A stretch of DNA of 64,000 nucleotides from Austropuccinia psidii. Lineage: Eukaryota; Basidiomycota; Pucciniomycetes; Pucciniales; Sphaerophragmiaceae. The notes beneath the pieces were generated by a model. The model ran no database searches, was not told where the DNA came from, and saw nothing but the letters and a program-made list of their open reading frames with translations. The stretch lies in contig JALGQZ010000004.1 of NCBI GenBank assembly GCA_023105745.1, forward strand, positions 64,267,112 to 64,331,111, read 5' to 3'. Shown in pieces: positions 34,263 to 44,769 of the stretch (positions are counted from its first letter, which is position 1; every line of letters begins with the position of its first letter). A program made the translations under genes and the position numbers.

Positions 34263-37200
34263 ATGTCGGCGTTAGTATCCTCTTTCCAAATCAACATGAC
34301 AAAATCTGATAATTGATTGGCACAGTGCAGTGACGATCTGATTTCTAATAAATTACTATTTGTTGGGATCTCAAAACAGCTCGAGAGACGACGTTAAATC
34401 GACCACGAATCAAACTTTTCTTACGGCTCTAGTGCTTAATTCAGCCATTGCTGCTGCTCAAATACTTGGCTTTATCATCATTCGTAGTTACTTTCGTAAA
34501 GTTTATCAGGTCAATCAATTCATCCATCAAAATTGGATGCTTTTTCATCTTCAAGCTAATCCTTTTTGTGTCTTGCTTTTAATTAATTTAGCCAAGGTCC
34601 TATTTACCATCCCCTCAAAAACGTTCAGATGCTCTATCATCCGGTTTCTTCTCTTGGATCCCTCAAATCATCATGGCAGATGAGGATCAAATTATTTATA
34701 ATAATGGTTTAGATGCTTATTGCTTCTTAAGATTCCTTAAGCTTGTCATCTACATCTTTGCTCCAATCTTCACCATCACTTGGTCAATCTTACTTCCTGT
34801 CTACTCTGTTCATTCAACTGGCGATAAATCAGGTTTAGATCAATTCACCTTTGGTAACATCGGTCAAACTGCTCAATCAAGATTGGCTGCTCCTTTAGTC
34901 TTAACTTATTGTTTCACTTGTAAAGCTTGCTTTTGCTTATTCATTCTTCTTTCAAGCTAAACTTATCAATCACTTGTTTTCTCTTAAACAGTTTATGTTC
35001 TCTATTTACTCAAGCAAGAAATTGAAAGATTCATCAAAAAACGTCAATCTTGGCTCACCTCTGATGTTTATCGCGCTACCGCTCAATCTCGCACCGTACT
35101 CGTTACTGGTATTCCAAACGATTTACTCTCCACCAAAGCACTTGATCAATTAACTTCTCATTTACATCTTGGAGCTCGTAGGATTTGGATAGTTCGTGAC
35201 TTAAAAGACTTACCCGAAATTTATGAACGTCAAACCGTGGCATTTTCAAAACTCGAGAGTGGCTATGCTAAACTCATGAATGTTGCCTACAAAAATCTTC
35301 AAAAAAATCAAAAATCAAAAGATTTATCATCTTTGAATCTAGAAGATGGCCATGATAATTCGAAATTTCTCTCTCGCTCACAGAGACCAACTCATAAATT
35401 AGGCTTGTTGGGTATTTTCGGTAAAAAGGTTGATACTATCGATTGGGCCACTCAGGAACTCTTAGAAACTAAAGAAACACTTGATAGCCGTCGACGAAAT
35501 ATGGCTGATTATGCTACTCAAAGTTCAGCTTTCATTGAATTTAACACCCAAATAGCGGTTAGTAACCTTTCAGATTTCAAAATTTTGTCCTCATGTTTTT
35601 TATTTGACAACTAAATAAATTAATCCATATTATTCTTTTATCAGGCTCATTTGTTTGCTCAATCATCTATTCATCACCTCCCTCTCAAGATGACCGGAAG
35701 ATGGACTGATGTGGCATCAGCTGATGTCATTTGGTCATCTTTAAACCTGAACCCATTGGAACAACGCCTTCGAGCCTTGATCTCTTGGGCAATTACTATC
35801 GCCCTCATTGTATTTTGGTCGATTCCTGTTGCTTTCGTGGGCTTGATTTCAAATGTTAACTCTCTTTGTGTCAAAGTGTCTTGGATGGCTTGGCTGTGCA
35901 AGCTGCCATCCCCTGTCAACGGCATCATTCAAGGAGTTTTGCCACCAGTCATGCTCGCGTTACTCTTTATGCTACTACCACCCTTCCTTAGATTCCTCGC
36001 TGTTTTCCAAGGCATTCCACTCGGCTCACTGGTTGAACTTAGCTTGATGAATCGATATTTTCTTTTCCTCGTCATTCATGGTAAGAGTTTTCTTTATAAA
36101 AATTACCGCTTGGAAATTATGTCGATGTTTTATTGGTTCTCTTGTCTAACGCCTTGATGTAACCGTTTAGGCTTCTTGGTGGTTACCCTCTCTGCTGGTT
36201 TGGTAGCCGCAATTCCTCAAATTGTACAGCAACCGGAATCAGCTGTCATTATTCTTGCTCAAGAACTTCCTAAGGCCTCAACCTTTTTCCTCACTTACAT
36301 AGTTACAACTTGCTTGGCGGGAGCGGCCGGCAGTATTTTGCAAATTGGTGGCTTAGTCATCTACAATCTAAAGTTAAGATTTTTGGCTTCAACCCCTCGA
36401 GCCGTTTATCAAACCCGACATGGTATGTCAACAGTGGCTTGGGGGACTTTGTTTCCCAATATGACGTTACTAGCTGTGATTGGGTTAAGTTATTGTGTCG
36501 TTAGCCCAATTATGAATGGATTTGTTTTGTTTGGATTTGCACTAATTTGGTTTGTATACAAGGTGCGTCGAAGCTACTTCATAACATTCTTTTTCAGCGT
36601 TTGACTTGGGTTTGACTCTATACTTGGATCACAGTATTTATTTATTTTCGTCATGGATCTTCCAGCTGCCAGTGAGACTGGCGGTAAATTTTTCCCAATA
36701 GCCATTCGACAAGTTGAGTTAAAGTTTTTGTTGGTTTATTTTATATCCTCACAAACAAATCTTGAAGCTAATAGGCCTATGTTCTTTCTATCCCCCGTAT
36801 CGACTTGAAGATGTTTGTTGGACTATATATTGGCCAAGTTTTTATTTGTGCATTATTCTTCTTTTCACAAGATGCTCAAGGTCGTCAATCAGGAGTAGTT
36901 GAAGGAGCTTTGATGATAGCTTTGATAATCATGACAACACTTTTCCAATCCTTAGTCACGAAGGATTTTTTTCCTTTGGTTGATTATTTACCTATGTCCT
37001 TGGTGCCATCCGATCAATTGCCAAGTGAAGTTGAAGAGATAGATAGCACAAAATCTGGTGATCCTATCATCCAGAAAGAGCTTGTTGAAGACCGTTACAC
37101 TCCAGACAAACAGCATGAGTTTGACCACCCAGCGCAATGGAAAAATATAGGAGTTGTTTGGATTGCTGACGATCAAGTCTTAAATATTGGACAGAATGCT

Positions 37201-37406
37201 GCCCAAGAATTAAGAAAAGTGGGTATTTATGCATCAACCAGTGGAGCAAAGTTTGACACTGATGCCAAAAAGGTTATTGTGACCAAGTAAGTTTTTTTAT
37301 TTCGCAAAAATACATTTGAGGTTGCCAAACTAATTTAACCTCTTTCCACTTTGTTAGGAATCCGCCGGACGAACTTCAAGTAATCGAAATTCCTCCAGAA
37401 GATTAA
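34263..37406 (+). CDS. CSC1/OSCA/TMEM63-family osmosensitive cation channel, 9 exons, 820 aa
   Basis: Members of this family form hyperosmolality- or stretch-gated Ca2+-permeable channels of the plasma or inner membranes. Proposed exons: 34263-34270, 34380-34509, 34592-34919, 34992-35557, 35645-36080, 36171-36562, 36635-36712, 36811-37286, 37358-37406. All eight introns are GT-AG, 71-109 bases, and the sum is 2463 coding bases. The ATG at 34263 is chosen because the exon 2 frame has no upstream Met; splicing gives MSASRDDVK. Order: first membrane helix (about residues 13-38), GLDAYCFLRFLK and two more helices (91-165), cytosolic domain (about 166-385, with YRATAQSRTVLVTGIPNDLL), then the DUF221 core from DVIWSSLNLNPLEQRLRALI through LPAASETGGKFFP and FVGLYIGQVFICALFF (about 390-690), and a soluble C-terminus ending EIPPED. 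Family assignment is strong; substrate and gating are not shown by sequence. Confidence 0.92.
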
Positions 37407-38889
37407 AAAATTTGAGACAGATTCAACTCAAATGACCCTTTTCACGAAACTCCTGTTATCAATGCATTAATCATGAATGATTCCTTTTCTATTTCAAAAA
37501 TATGTAGCTCATTTCCCCTTGTTTTATTTTTGGGAACCTTTCCTTCGTTTCAAAAAAAGATTGTTGCAGAACTACTATTTTACAAACATTTCTTTTAAGT
37601 ATTGTAGCCTACATTTAGACTCAGACCACCGAAAACAGCTGGTTTTAGCAAGTTTTTTTTCTAAACCCTTGAAGCGACTCCTCACATATCTTTGTTTTTG
37701 AATTATTTGTGCTTAAATCACCTCATAATTAATTTATTTTCTGTAGGTTGACGCTAAAAAAACTCAATAACACAAATATTTATTTTTATTGAGAAAATCC
37801 CCTAATTCTCTCATTTGTTTTGAGGCTTCCTGAAAGCATCTTAATAAGAAGACTTCGTCAGATGTCTCATTTCTACAAACCGCCACTGAAGCACTTGATC
37901 AACCATTAGGAAAATTCTTGGAAGATAAAAAGTTCAGCAGTTTGGTGTTAGTTCTGATGACTAGCTGATAATTAATAGAAGGTATCTGATTGTAAATGGG
38001 ATCTATTTGACCACTTGAATTACCCTGTTTTTGCTAGGGTAACTTCTTGAATACTAAAAAACAATAAATATGAGTGAAATTATAAAGGCTCAAAAACAAT
38101 CATCTAACGGCTTTACTACATTAAACATACTGATGGTAAGTCCATTTTGATAATCTATTTTATTATAATTCCCAACTGCTGTTAAAAAATATCTATTACA
38201 ATGGCTACTACTTTTAAATTATACCCAACAAAACAAATAATTTAAAAAATTCATACTTTAAGGGTATATATCAAGTTTCTTAAAAGTTTGAATATAGAAG
38301 AGTAATTACCTGAAATATGATTAATTAACCAATTATAATGACCTTTTTTATTTCTCTTATTTATTTTTACAATTAGACAAAGAATTTCCAAAAAAATAAT
38401 CAAAAAAATCAAAAAACTGTAACGTTTTTTTGATATTAATAGGGATTACTAAGCTGATACCAACTAAAGTCAATGAGTTTATGGATAAATAATTTGAGCC
38501 CCATGTGTGCCATGTGCAAAGTATTGATTTAGGAATCCTAGGGCCTAAATCTGAGTGGATGGGTATTTGACTTGTTGTTTTTGGTCAAAGAGCTTTTTTT
38601 AGGATGTGAACCCCTAAATAAAATTTAACTATATAAAAAATAACTGTTTACAAGAGTGATAAATAAAATTCATAAATAATTTTAAAAAGGAAAAAAAACC
38701 TAGATTGAAGTAAAATCCTGAAATGAGTAAATTAAAGAAAAAAATGGAAAAATATACTCATAAATACAAAGAAACGTAAAATAAATTTTCAAAGAGAGAG
38801 AGAGGGGAAAAAAAGGAATGACTACCTTCATAAACATCTTTTTAAGGGGAACCCTTCCCCCCAAAAGAAATCCTTATTAGTCTTTGGAA
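37407..38889. other. 3' flank of the CSC1-like gene; no gene
   Basis: It should hold the 3' UTR. AATAAA occurs near 38064 but is far from the stop, so the polyadenylation site is unassigned. A GAGAGAGAGAG purine run lies at about 38795-38806. Nothing else is recognised. Confidence 0.5.
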
Positions 38890-40635
38890 ATATTTATCTT
38901 GAGGTAGACAGAAGTTTATCTATATAGAAAAATTTGTTATTCTTCAATTTTTTAATCCATGATTCATCCATCTGGCTCTCCATTTCTGGACTTTGGGACT
39001 TTTGTTGTAAAATTTGTATCAATATACTACACTGTTTGTGTTTCTTGTATAATGACTGCACTAATTTGAAGAGCTCTGTATTCATATTTGAAGAGCTGAT
39101 TCCTAATATGGGAAGTTCTTTGCCTTCTTAAAAGCTCTGTGCTGGATTTGTTGGATGATTGTATAATGCTCAATTTGACAGCTTAAAATTTCTTTGCCTG
39201 TCTATTTCCATGTATTGTATGGGTATTTTAACCCCGTTTTCTGGATCATAAGCTGGATTTTCTTGATCATTTTTCAATTTCCATCTGCTGAGGCCATCTG
39301 AATTTTTATAGCTTTTAACTTCTTTGTAGATAGTGGTCATATTTACTCTATACTCTTTTATAGCTATTTTCCACCTAAGAATGTATCTGTTTGCTGTTTT
39401 CATATTCAACAGTTACTTTAATTCTGTTCAATAAGTGAAAACTTAAAAGAATTCTCCTTCTAGGTAGTATTGAAGTTTCTCTAGTACACATACCAGGAAG
39501 ACACATTCTGTTTGGGTAGCTTCATATCTAGCTTCTGAATATTTCAGCTGTCTGAACATGTAGCATATTACTCCTTCTTTAGTTATCCCATACACTAATT
39601 TTCTTTGGTGGAGTTCTGCTCCTATAACTTCACTATATGCTGCATCTATGTACAGTTGGAATACTGGCTCAAATTCAGGAATCATCAAGACAGTTTCATG
39701 AGTAAGTTAATATTTGATCTTTTAAAATGAATCCCTTATTTCCTTGTTAATATCAAAGATTAAATCTTTCAAAAATAGTTTGCATAAGCTACTGGTAATA
39801 TGTGCAAAGTTTTTTATGTAGCTTCTATAGTAGATGGAAAAACCCAAAAAATATTTTATTTATTTTATGTTTTTTTTACTGGTTTTTTCCAGTACTGAAT
39901 TTAATTTATTCTGTTCTATAGCTAAACTTCTACCTGGAAGATTGTTTACTAGTTCCAATAGCTCCTGTTTACCAAATTCTCACTTCTTGAGGGAAAACTT
40001 TATATTTATTGATGTGAATTTTATCAATATTCTGTCAATTTGTCTTACATGGTCTTCAAATGTTTTTGAGTATACAATGATGTCATCAATGGAAACTGAA
40101 ATCCACCCTTTCATTATTCCCTCTTGAATTATGGTGTTCATCATTCTTTGAAAATGGGCTGGTGCATTCTTAATGCCAAATTGAATTCTAGTGTATTCAT
40201 ATATTAACATATGGAATTTAATTCTTAGTAATTTTATGGAATTTGGGTTCACTGAATTTTGGTGGAAACCATTCATTAAATCCATCTTTGTTATGAAATT
40301 TTCCTTTAAAGGTTTTTTCAGTGCATGGGGTACTTGTTTGCTTTGGTGTAGTTATTCAGGGATCTGAAATCTCCACAAAGTCTGGATTTGCCATCATTCA
40401 ATGTTATAAGGACTGGTGTAGTGACTTTCAATATCTCATTGTTTCCTATTTTTCTGATTACCCCAATTCCTAAGAGCTCATTGATGTTTTTCTAAATTTC
40501 TTTCCTAGCCTCCAGGATAGCTGGGTATGATGGTCTTCTGAGAATAGGTGGATAAGTTCTTTCTAAATCCAGATATAATTCTATATCATGTCCTCTAATT
40601 GTTCATAGATTTTCATAACAAATTGAAAGATCTTC
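38890..40635 (-). mobile_element. Fragment G: old chromovirus pol remnant, interrupted by element C
   Basis: Minus-strand RT, RNase H and the start of the integrase region are readable but heavily broken. It is nearest to element E. The right side stops exactly where element C's LTR begins at 40636. Sequence after C (44760-44769) is compatible with G continuing for ten bases before E starts. Confidence 0.8.
38894..40620 (-). pseudogene. Fragment G RT, RNase H and pre-integrase region
   Basis: From the upstream end: a broken RT fingers region (about 40320-40600), palm 39980-40285 (MDLMNGFHQNSVNPNSIKLL, FGIKNAPAHFQRMMNTIIQE, VSIDDIIVYSK, where the Tyr of YIDD is Ser), RNase H in two frames (39443-39688, IGAELHQRKLVYGITKEGVI; 39170-39409, YKNSDGLSRWKLKNDQENPA) and a helical pre-integrase piece (38894-39085). 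Every join needs a frame change or passes a stop. It is a pseudogene and more decayed than E. Confidence 0.8.
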
Positions 40636-41371
40636 TGTCACAGGGGCTCTTCTAAATGAAGAGGGCCTGGCACTCAGTGAACAGACTTACTTATGAAGGG
40701 CTCAGAATAAAATACTCAATGGATAAGATTAATGAAAGAAGAGGATAAATTCCTAGTCAGAAAATAATAAGAATTAAAAAATATGAGAGAAAAACAAAAG
40801 CAATAATAAAGAGCCAACCACAAATAATCCTGTACCACTGTTTCAACCTGTTAATAAAAGAGAAAAGGATTAATAAAGGATATGGCCACCAGGACTCTAT
40901 TGAACAGGTGAGGGAAGGCAAAGACTAACTTAAAAATTAATAAAATAATATTTCTTAATGAGAAATAAAATAATATTAAATAATAAATCCAATATTTTAA
41001 TTAACTGGGGGAAAAAACCCCAGGTGGATGAAGAGGGGCTGGTATATGTGAGAAAAACCAACCTTGGAGTTTGAGTGTTGAGATACTTGCCTGTATGCTG
41101 GAAGAAGTTGGATGTGGGATTGAATCCTGTATTGGTGAATCCAATACAGGCTATACAGTTGATACAGGCATTTGTGCCTGTATTGATGACAGGCCTGTAT
41201 TTGGTGAATCCTGTATTTGGGTCTTGCCTGTATGAAACTGTATTGAGGTCTGAAAACTGTATTTGGAGAATGTTGAATGAAACCCCCTTGCTGATTGGGT
41301 TTTGAAGGGTATCAATGAAGTAATGATTGTTGAAGATGATTGGTAATGCCCCTGCCTCCTTGGCTGTGACA
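40636..41371 (-). repeat. 3' LTR of element C
   Basis: It starts TGTCACAGGGGCTC and ends GGCTGTGACA on the plus strand; the terminal inverted repeat is TGTCACAG. The left half aligns with 23025-23400 (CACTCAGT, GAGCCAACCACAAA, TGTTTCAACCTGT). The right half differs. It contains eight CTGTA and three TACAG at about 41091-41270. Confidence 0.88.
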
Positions 41372-41392
41372 TTATCCCCCTCTTGAAAGTGG
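41372..41392 (-). promoter_or_regulatory. polypurine tract of element C
   Basis: The coding strand reads ACTTTCAAGAGGGGGATAA directly before the LTR start TGTCACAGCC. Confidence 0.7.
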
Positions 41393-43053
41393 TGAGCTCT
41401 GAGCACCATAATTATAGTGAGTCTTGATGAGCTTGCACTCAATCCATACAGTTCTTTCCCCCAATTCCTTAAATTTATCCTATTAAACTTTCTTCTTCAA
41501 TCAATACTCAAACAAAATCTTCATTTGATCACTTGTAGGTATTTTCCCCTTGATCTTGATTCTGAATTTCCTTCTTTCCTTCAAAATGCCTTCATTCTTT
41601 TCTTGAGTGTCTTCACCAAACTTTTCTTGAGTCCTCATGGCTTTTGAAAAGTGGGTGACCTGGGCTTATGTCCCAAGAACACCTGGTTTCCTCATAACTT
41701 GAATCTTGAGAGTGTTGGCATAAAATGGCCAATACTTGAGGTTTTGGACCATTTCAGAAGTCCTGGCCAAAATCCCTGATTTCGTGATTAAAGGGGTTTT
41801 TGGCCAATTTGCACAAAGTGTGAAAAATGCGCAAATGCGCATATATTGGTGAACAAGTTGAAAAAAAATGATTAATGATGAAAAAATGGCCTTATAATGG
41901 AATCTGGCCATTTTGCACATTTTTGCACAAAGTGCGCAAACGCACAATTATGATGAAATGGGCCAAAAAGGCCTTTTGAAGCCTTTTGACAAGATAAAGA
42001 GGCCTTTTGCGCAAAAGTGCGCAAAATGCCCAAATTTGCCAATATGCATAATTAAGCATATTTTGATGAAAAATGATAAAAATGAGCTATTTTGAAGTTT
42101 TGAGGTCTGATATTGCCATTTGTGCCAAAGTGCATAAATTCATGAAATTGGCCAATTGGGCCATTTGAAGCAGTTTTTTTTCTTTTTGATCTTGATTTCT
42201 TCTTGAATGTCTTTCTTCTTATCCCCTCCTTGACTGGTCAATTGCCATAAATGCCTTGCTGATTGGGTTTTGGCTTTCAATTTTGATCTTAAGGAATGAG
42301 TTTAAGGCTGACTTGAAGAAGTTTTGATGAGGGTTATCTGTAGCTGGTCTTTACCATTACTAGTGTTTTGCTCTTTGATTATTGAATGAATTGACTCCCC
42401 AAAAATGATATGGGAGTGATGACTACTGCTTTTGAAATAAGAAATCAAAATAAAACATACAAGTAAAAGAAAATGAAATAAAATAAAAATGAAAAAGAAT
42501 TGAGAGAAAAAGAGAGTAAAGAAATAGAAATAAGAAAATTTCTGAGGATTGATCTTCTTGTGGTGAGTTGCTTGATTTTGGCCATAATTTTTCATGAAAA
42601 GATAAAACCAAACATTTGATGATCACAGAGTGCCCAAGGTGTTGTTATACAAGAAGTAGAACCCTCAGAGATGCATACCAGGAGATGGAACTTACTTTCA
42701 TAACTTCCACTCCCCACCAAGAATCATAACAGAATAGAAAACTTTGCCATAAATTAATTTGAGTTAGAGAATGTCTTGAATAATATTGAATGGCATAATT
42801 TGGAATAAAATTTGTGAAAGAAGGAAAAAGAATAAAAAAGAAAAAAGGGAATTTGGCCATATCTTGATGAAAGGTCCAGATTTGGGGTATTGATGTTGCA
42901 AGGCCTTCTAAACCTGTCCAAAGAAATTGACAAGTGCTCACAAAGTGGCCAAGGTGATGCTTACAACATATTTGGGTAGAATACCCCCTTAAAGGTGCAT
43001 TCCAGGAGAGGAACTTACTTTCATAACCTCCAATCCCCACCAAGCACCATAAA
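41393..43053 (-). repeat. 3' non-coding region of element C with internal repeats
   Basis: About 1.7 kb lies between the chromodomain stop and the polypurine tract. Five TGCGCA palindromes fall at 41827-42023, in a GGCC-rich stretch. A diverged duplication links about 42625-42730 and 42945-43052, sharing GGAACTTACTTTCATAAC and CCCCACCAAG. No protein is encoded. Confidence 0.65.
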
Positions 43054-44121
43054 TCAAACTCTGGAGGCATTTGGGCCTGGCTTGTCTGGATACAAAGTGT
43101 GAAAATCCTTGACAAGGTCTGGGGAGTTGGTAAGGTTGGAAGCTGGTTCCCAAGTTGTTCTTTCTGGGTCTTCATTGAATCCTTTCCACTCCACTAGATA
43201 CCATAATGTACCTCTCTTGAGGTTTGAGTCCAGAACCTGAGCCACTTCCCATTCTTCTTGCTCTTCCACTATTACTGGAGGTTGTGGAAATTGGTGTTGA
43301 TTTGGGATAGTTGATTGCTTCACTGGTTGTAACAAGGACACATGGAAGACAGGGTGAACTGACTTCCATTGTTGAGGCAACTTGAGGTTATATGCATGGC
43401 TGCCAATCTTGTTGAGAACTTCAAAGGGTCCCAACCATCTTTCTGAAAGTTTCTTGGTGGGTCTTGTTGTCTTGATGTTCTTGGAAGCTAACCATACTTT
43501 GTCCCCAGGTTGGAAATCAGGTGGAATTGCTCTATTTCTATCTGCATACTTCTTAAAAAGCTTTATTGCTGACTCTAATTCTTCTTTGACAACTTGCTGT
43601 ACTGATTGGAGTTTTGTTGATAACTTTCCAGCAGGTGTATCTTGAGAAATGTGAATTGAGTCAAAGCAGGGATTTCTTCCATAAATGGTGAAAAATGGTG
43701 ACTGTTTTGTTGATGAATGTTCTGCATTATTATAGGCAAATTCAGCCAGAGGGAGCCAGGTGTTCCAGTCATCTTGATGGTAACTGACATACATCCAAAG
43801 ATACTGTTCTAGAATCTGATTTACCCTCTCTGTCTGTCCATCTGTTTCAGGGTGAAAGGCAGTTGAAAGATCTCTTGATATCTTGAGCTGCTGACAAAAT
43901 TGAGTCCAAAATGATGAAACAAATAATGAACCTCTATTACTAACAATACTGATTGGAAGGCCATGTTTGGAAAAGACAGGACTAATAAAGATTTGAGCTA
44001 AGTCCAAAGTAGTGATTGTTGAATAAGTTGGAATAAATATTGCCATTTTTGAAAATCTGTCTACAACTACTAAAATTGAATCAAAGTTGCTTGACAAGGG
44101 CAATTGAGTGATAAAGTCCAT
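43054..44121 (-). pseudogene. Element C integrase core and chromodomain
   Basis: There are 355 open codons. The DDE core has MDFITQLPLSSNFDSILVVV (Asp), SIVSNRGSLFVSSFW, where the second catalytic Asp is Asn, and FHPETDGQTERVNQILEQYL (Glu). GPFEVLNKIGSHAYNLKLP and HPVFHVSLLQPV form the C-terminal fold. A classical chromodomain closes the protein: EEWEVAQVLDSNLKRG and YLVEWKGFNEDPERTTWEP. It ends PDKPGPNASRV. The Asp-to-Asn change should abolish integration. The frame continues from the HHCC block upstream past a stop at 44122. Confidence 0.88.
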
Positions 44122-44133
44122 TGATAGTGAGCT

Positions 44134-44325
44134 TCAAGGACCAGATGGAATTTGAAGAGGCTTGAGTAATCCAAACTTCTTATGGTGAATGTTCTTGTTT
44201 CTTGAACATTGCTGACATGAGGACACATAGTCCTTGATAATCTGATTCATGGCAGCCCAATAAAAATCCCTTTTGATGAGCTTGAGGGTCTTCTCCTGGC
44301 CAGGATGGCCAGCCAAAGGTGAGTC
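44134..44325 (-). pseudogene. Element C integrase HHCC finger, truncated upstream
   Basis: It reads HDSPLAGHPGQEKTLKLIKR and then YVSSCQQCSRNKNIHHKKFG, giving His, His, Cys, Cys of the integrase N-terminal zinc finger. Upstream of HDSPLAGH the frame runs into unrelated sequence, the left copy of the short direct repeat, so 44325/44326 is a junction. Confidence 0.8.
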
Positions 44326-44759
44326 ATGTGATCTACAACTTGCCAGTATTAATTGGTCTTTCAACCAGTTTAATAGCCTTTTCGGCAAGAGTGTCCTTTG
44401 CTGAGGTCTGGCAGACAGCAATGTGACAACAAACTGGTTACCAACATCATGGGTTTTATTCTGGTTGGAGACAAGAGGAGGTCTCAATCAAACAACCAGA
44501 AATTGCTGGGTTTTCCGCTCCATTGGCATACAAGGGTTCCTTGAAGGCTCCTGTTGTGACTAATGTAACTCCATGAGGGTGACATGGGTAATACCATCAG
44601 CTACATGCACTTCGGGATGCAGTGCTCTAAACCCAGGGGTACTGTCACATGGTGGAATGTGATCTACAACTTGCCAGTATTAATTGGTCCTTCAACCGGC
44701 TTAACAGCCTTTTCGGCAAGAGTTCCCTTTGTTGAGGTCTGGCAGACAGCATTGTGACA
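44326..44759. repeat. Short direct-repeat pair, possible small LTR (TRIM-like) unit
   Basis: 44326-44428 and 44643-44759 match closely over about 100 bases (shared GTGATCTACAACTTGCCAG, CTTTTCGGCAAGAG, GAGGTCTGGCAGACAGCA). The right copy is bounded by TGTCACA and TGTGACA; the left copy has lost its first 14 bases at the junction with C. The 214 bases between them have no coding frame. After the left copy comes ACAAACTGGTTACCAACATC; before the right copy comes AACCCAGGGGTAC, weakly like a primer site and polypurine tract. Confidence 0.45.
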
Positions 44760-44769
44760 TCTTCTCTTT

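Larger units (their letters stand above)
40636..44759 (-). mobile_element. Element C: B-lineage 3' half in a possible chimeric insertion, flanked by TCTTC
   Basis: The left end is a full B-type LTR with polypurine tract, long 3' non-coding region, integrase and chromodomain. Integrase homology stops at 44325, and a 103/117-bp direct repeat pair makes up the rest. The unit ends TGTGACA at 44759. TCTTC lies immediately outside both ends (40631-40635 and 44760-44764), as a 5-base TSD would, although the two ends are not identical LTRs. Confidence 0.6.

Noticed and set aside
34360..34683. Treating 34360 as the start of the channel gene
   Set aside because: The codon is TTG with no in-frame ATG upstream before a stop, and the frame from 34510 to 34591 is an intron. 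Splicing from the ATG at 34263 gives a consistent protein.
36774..36810. AG at GCTAATAG (about 36774) as the acceptor of intron 7
   Set aside because: It would insert 12 residues before FVGLYIGQ, which the family does not have. The GCTAAT fits better as the branch point for the acceptor at 36809-36810.
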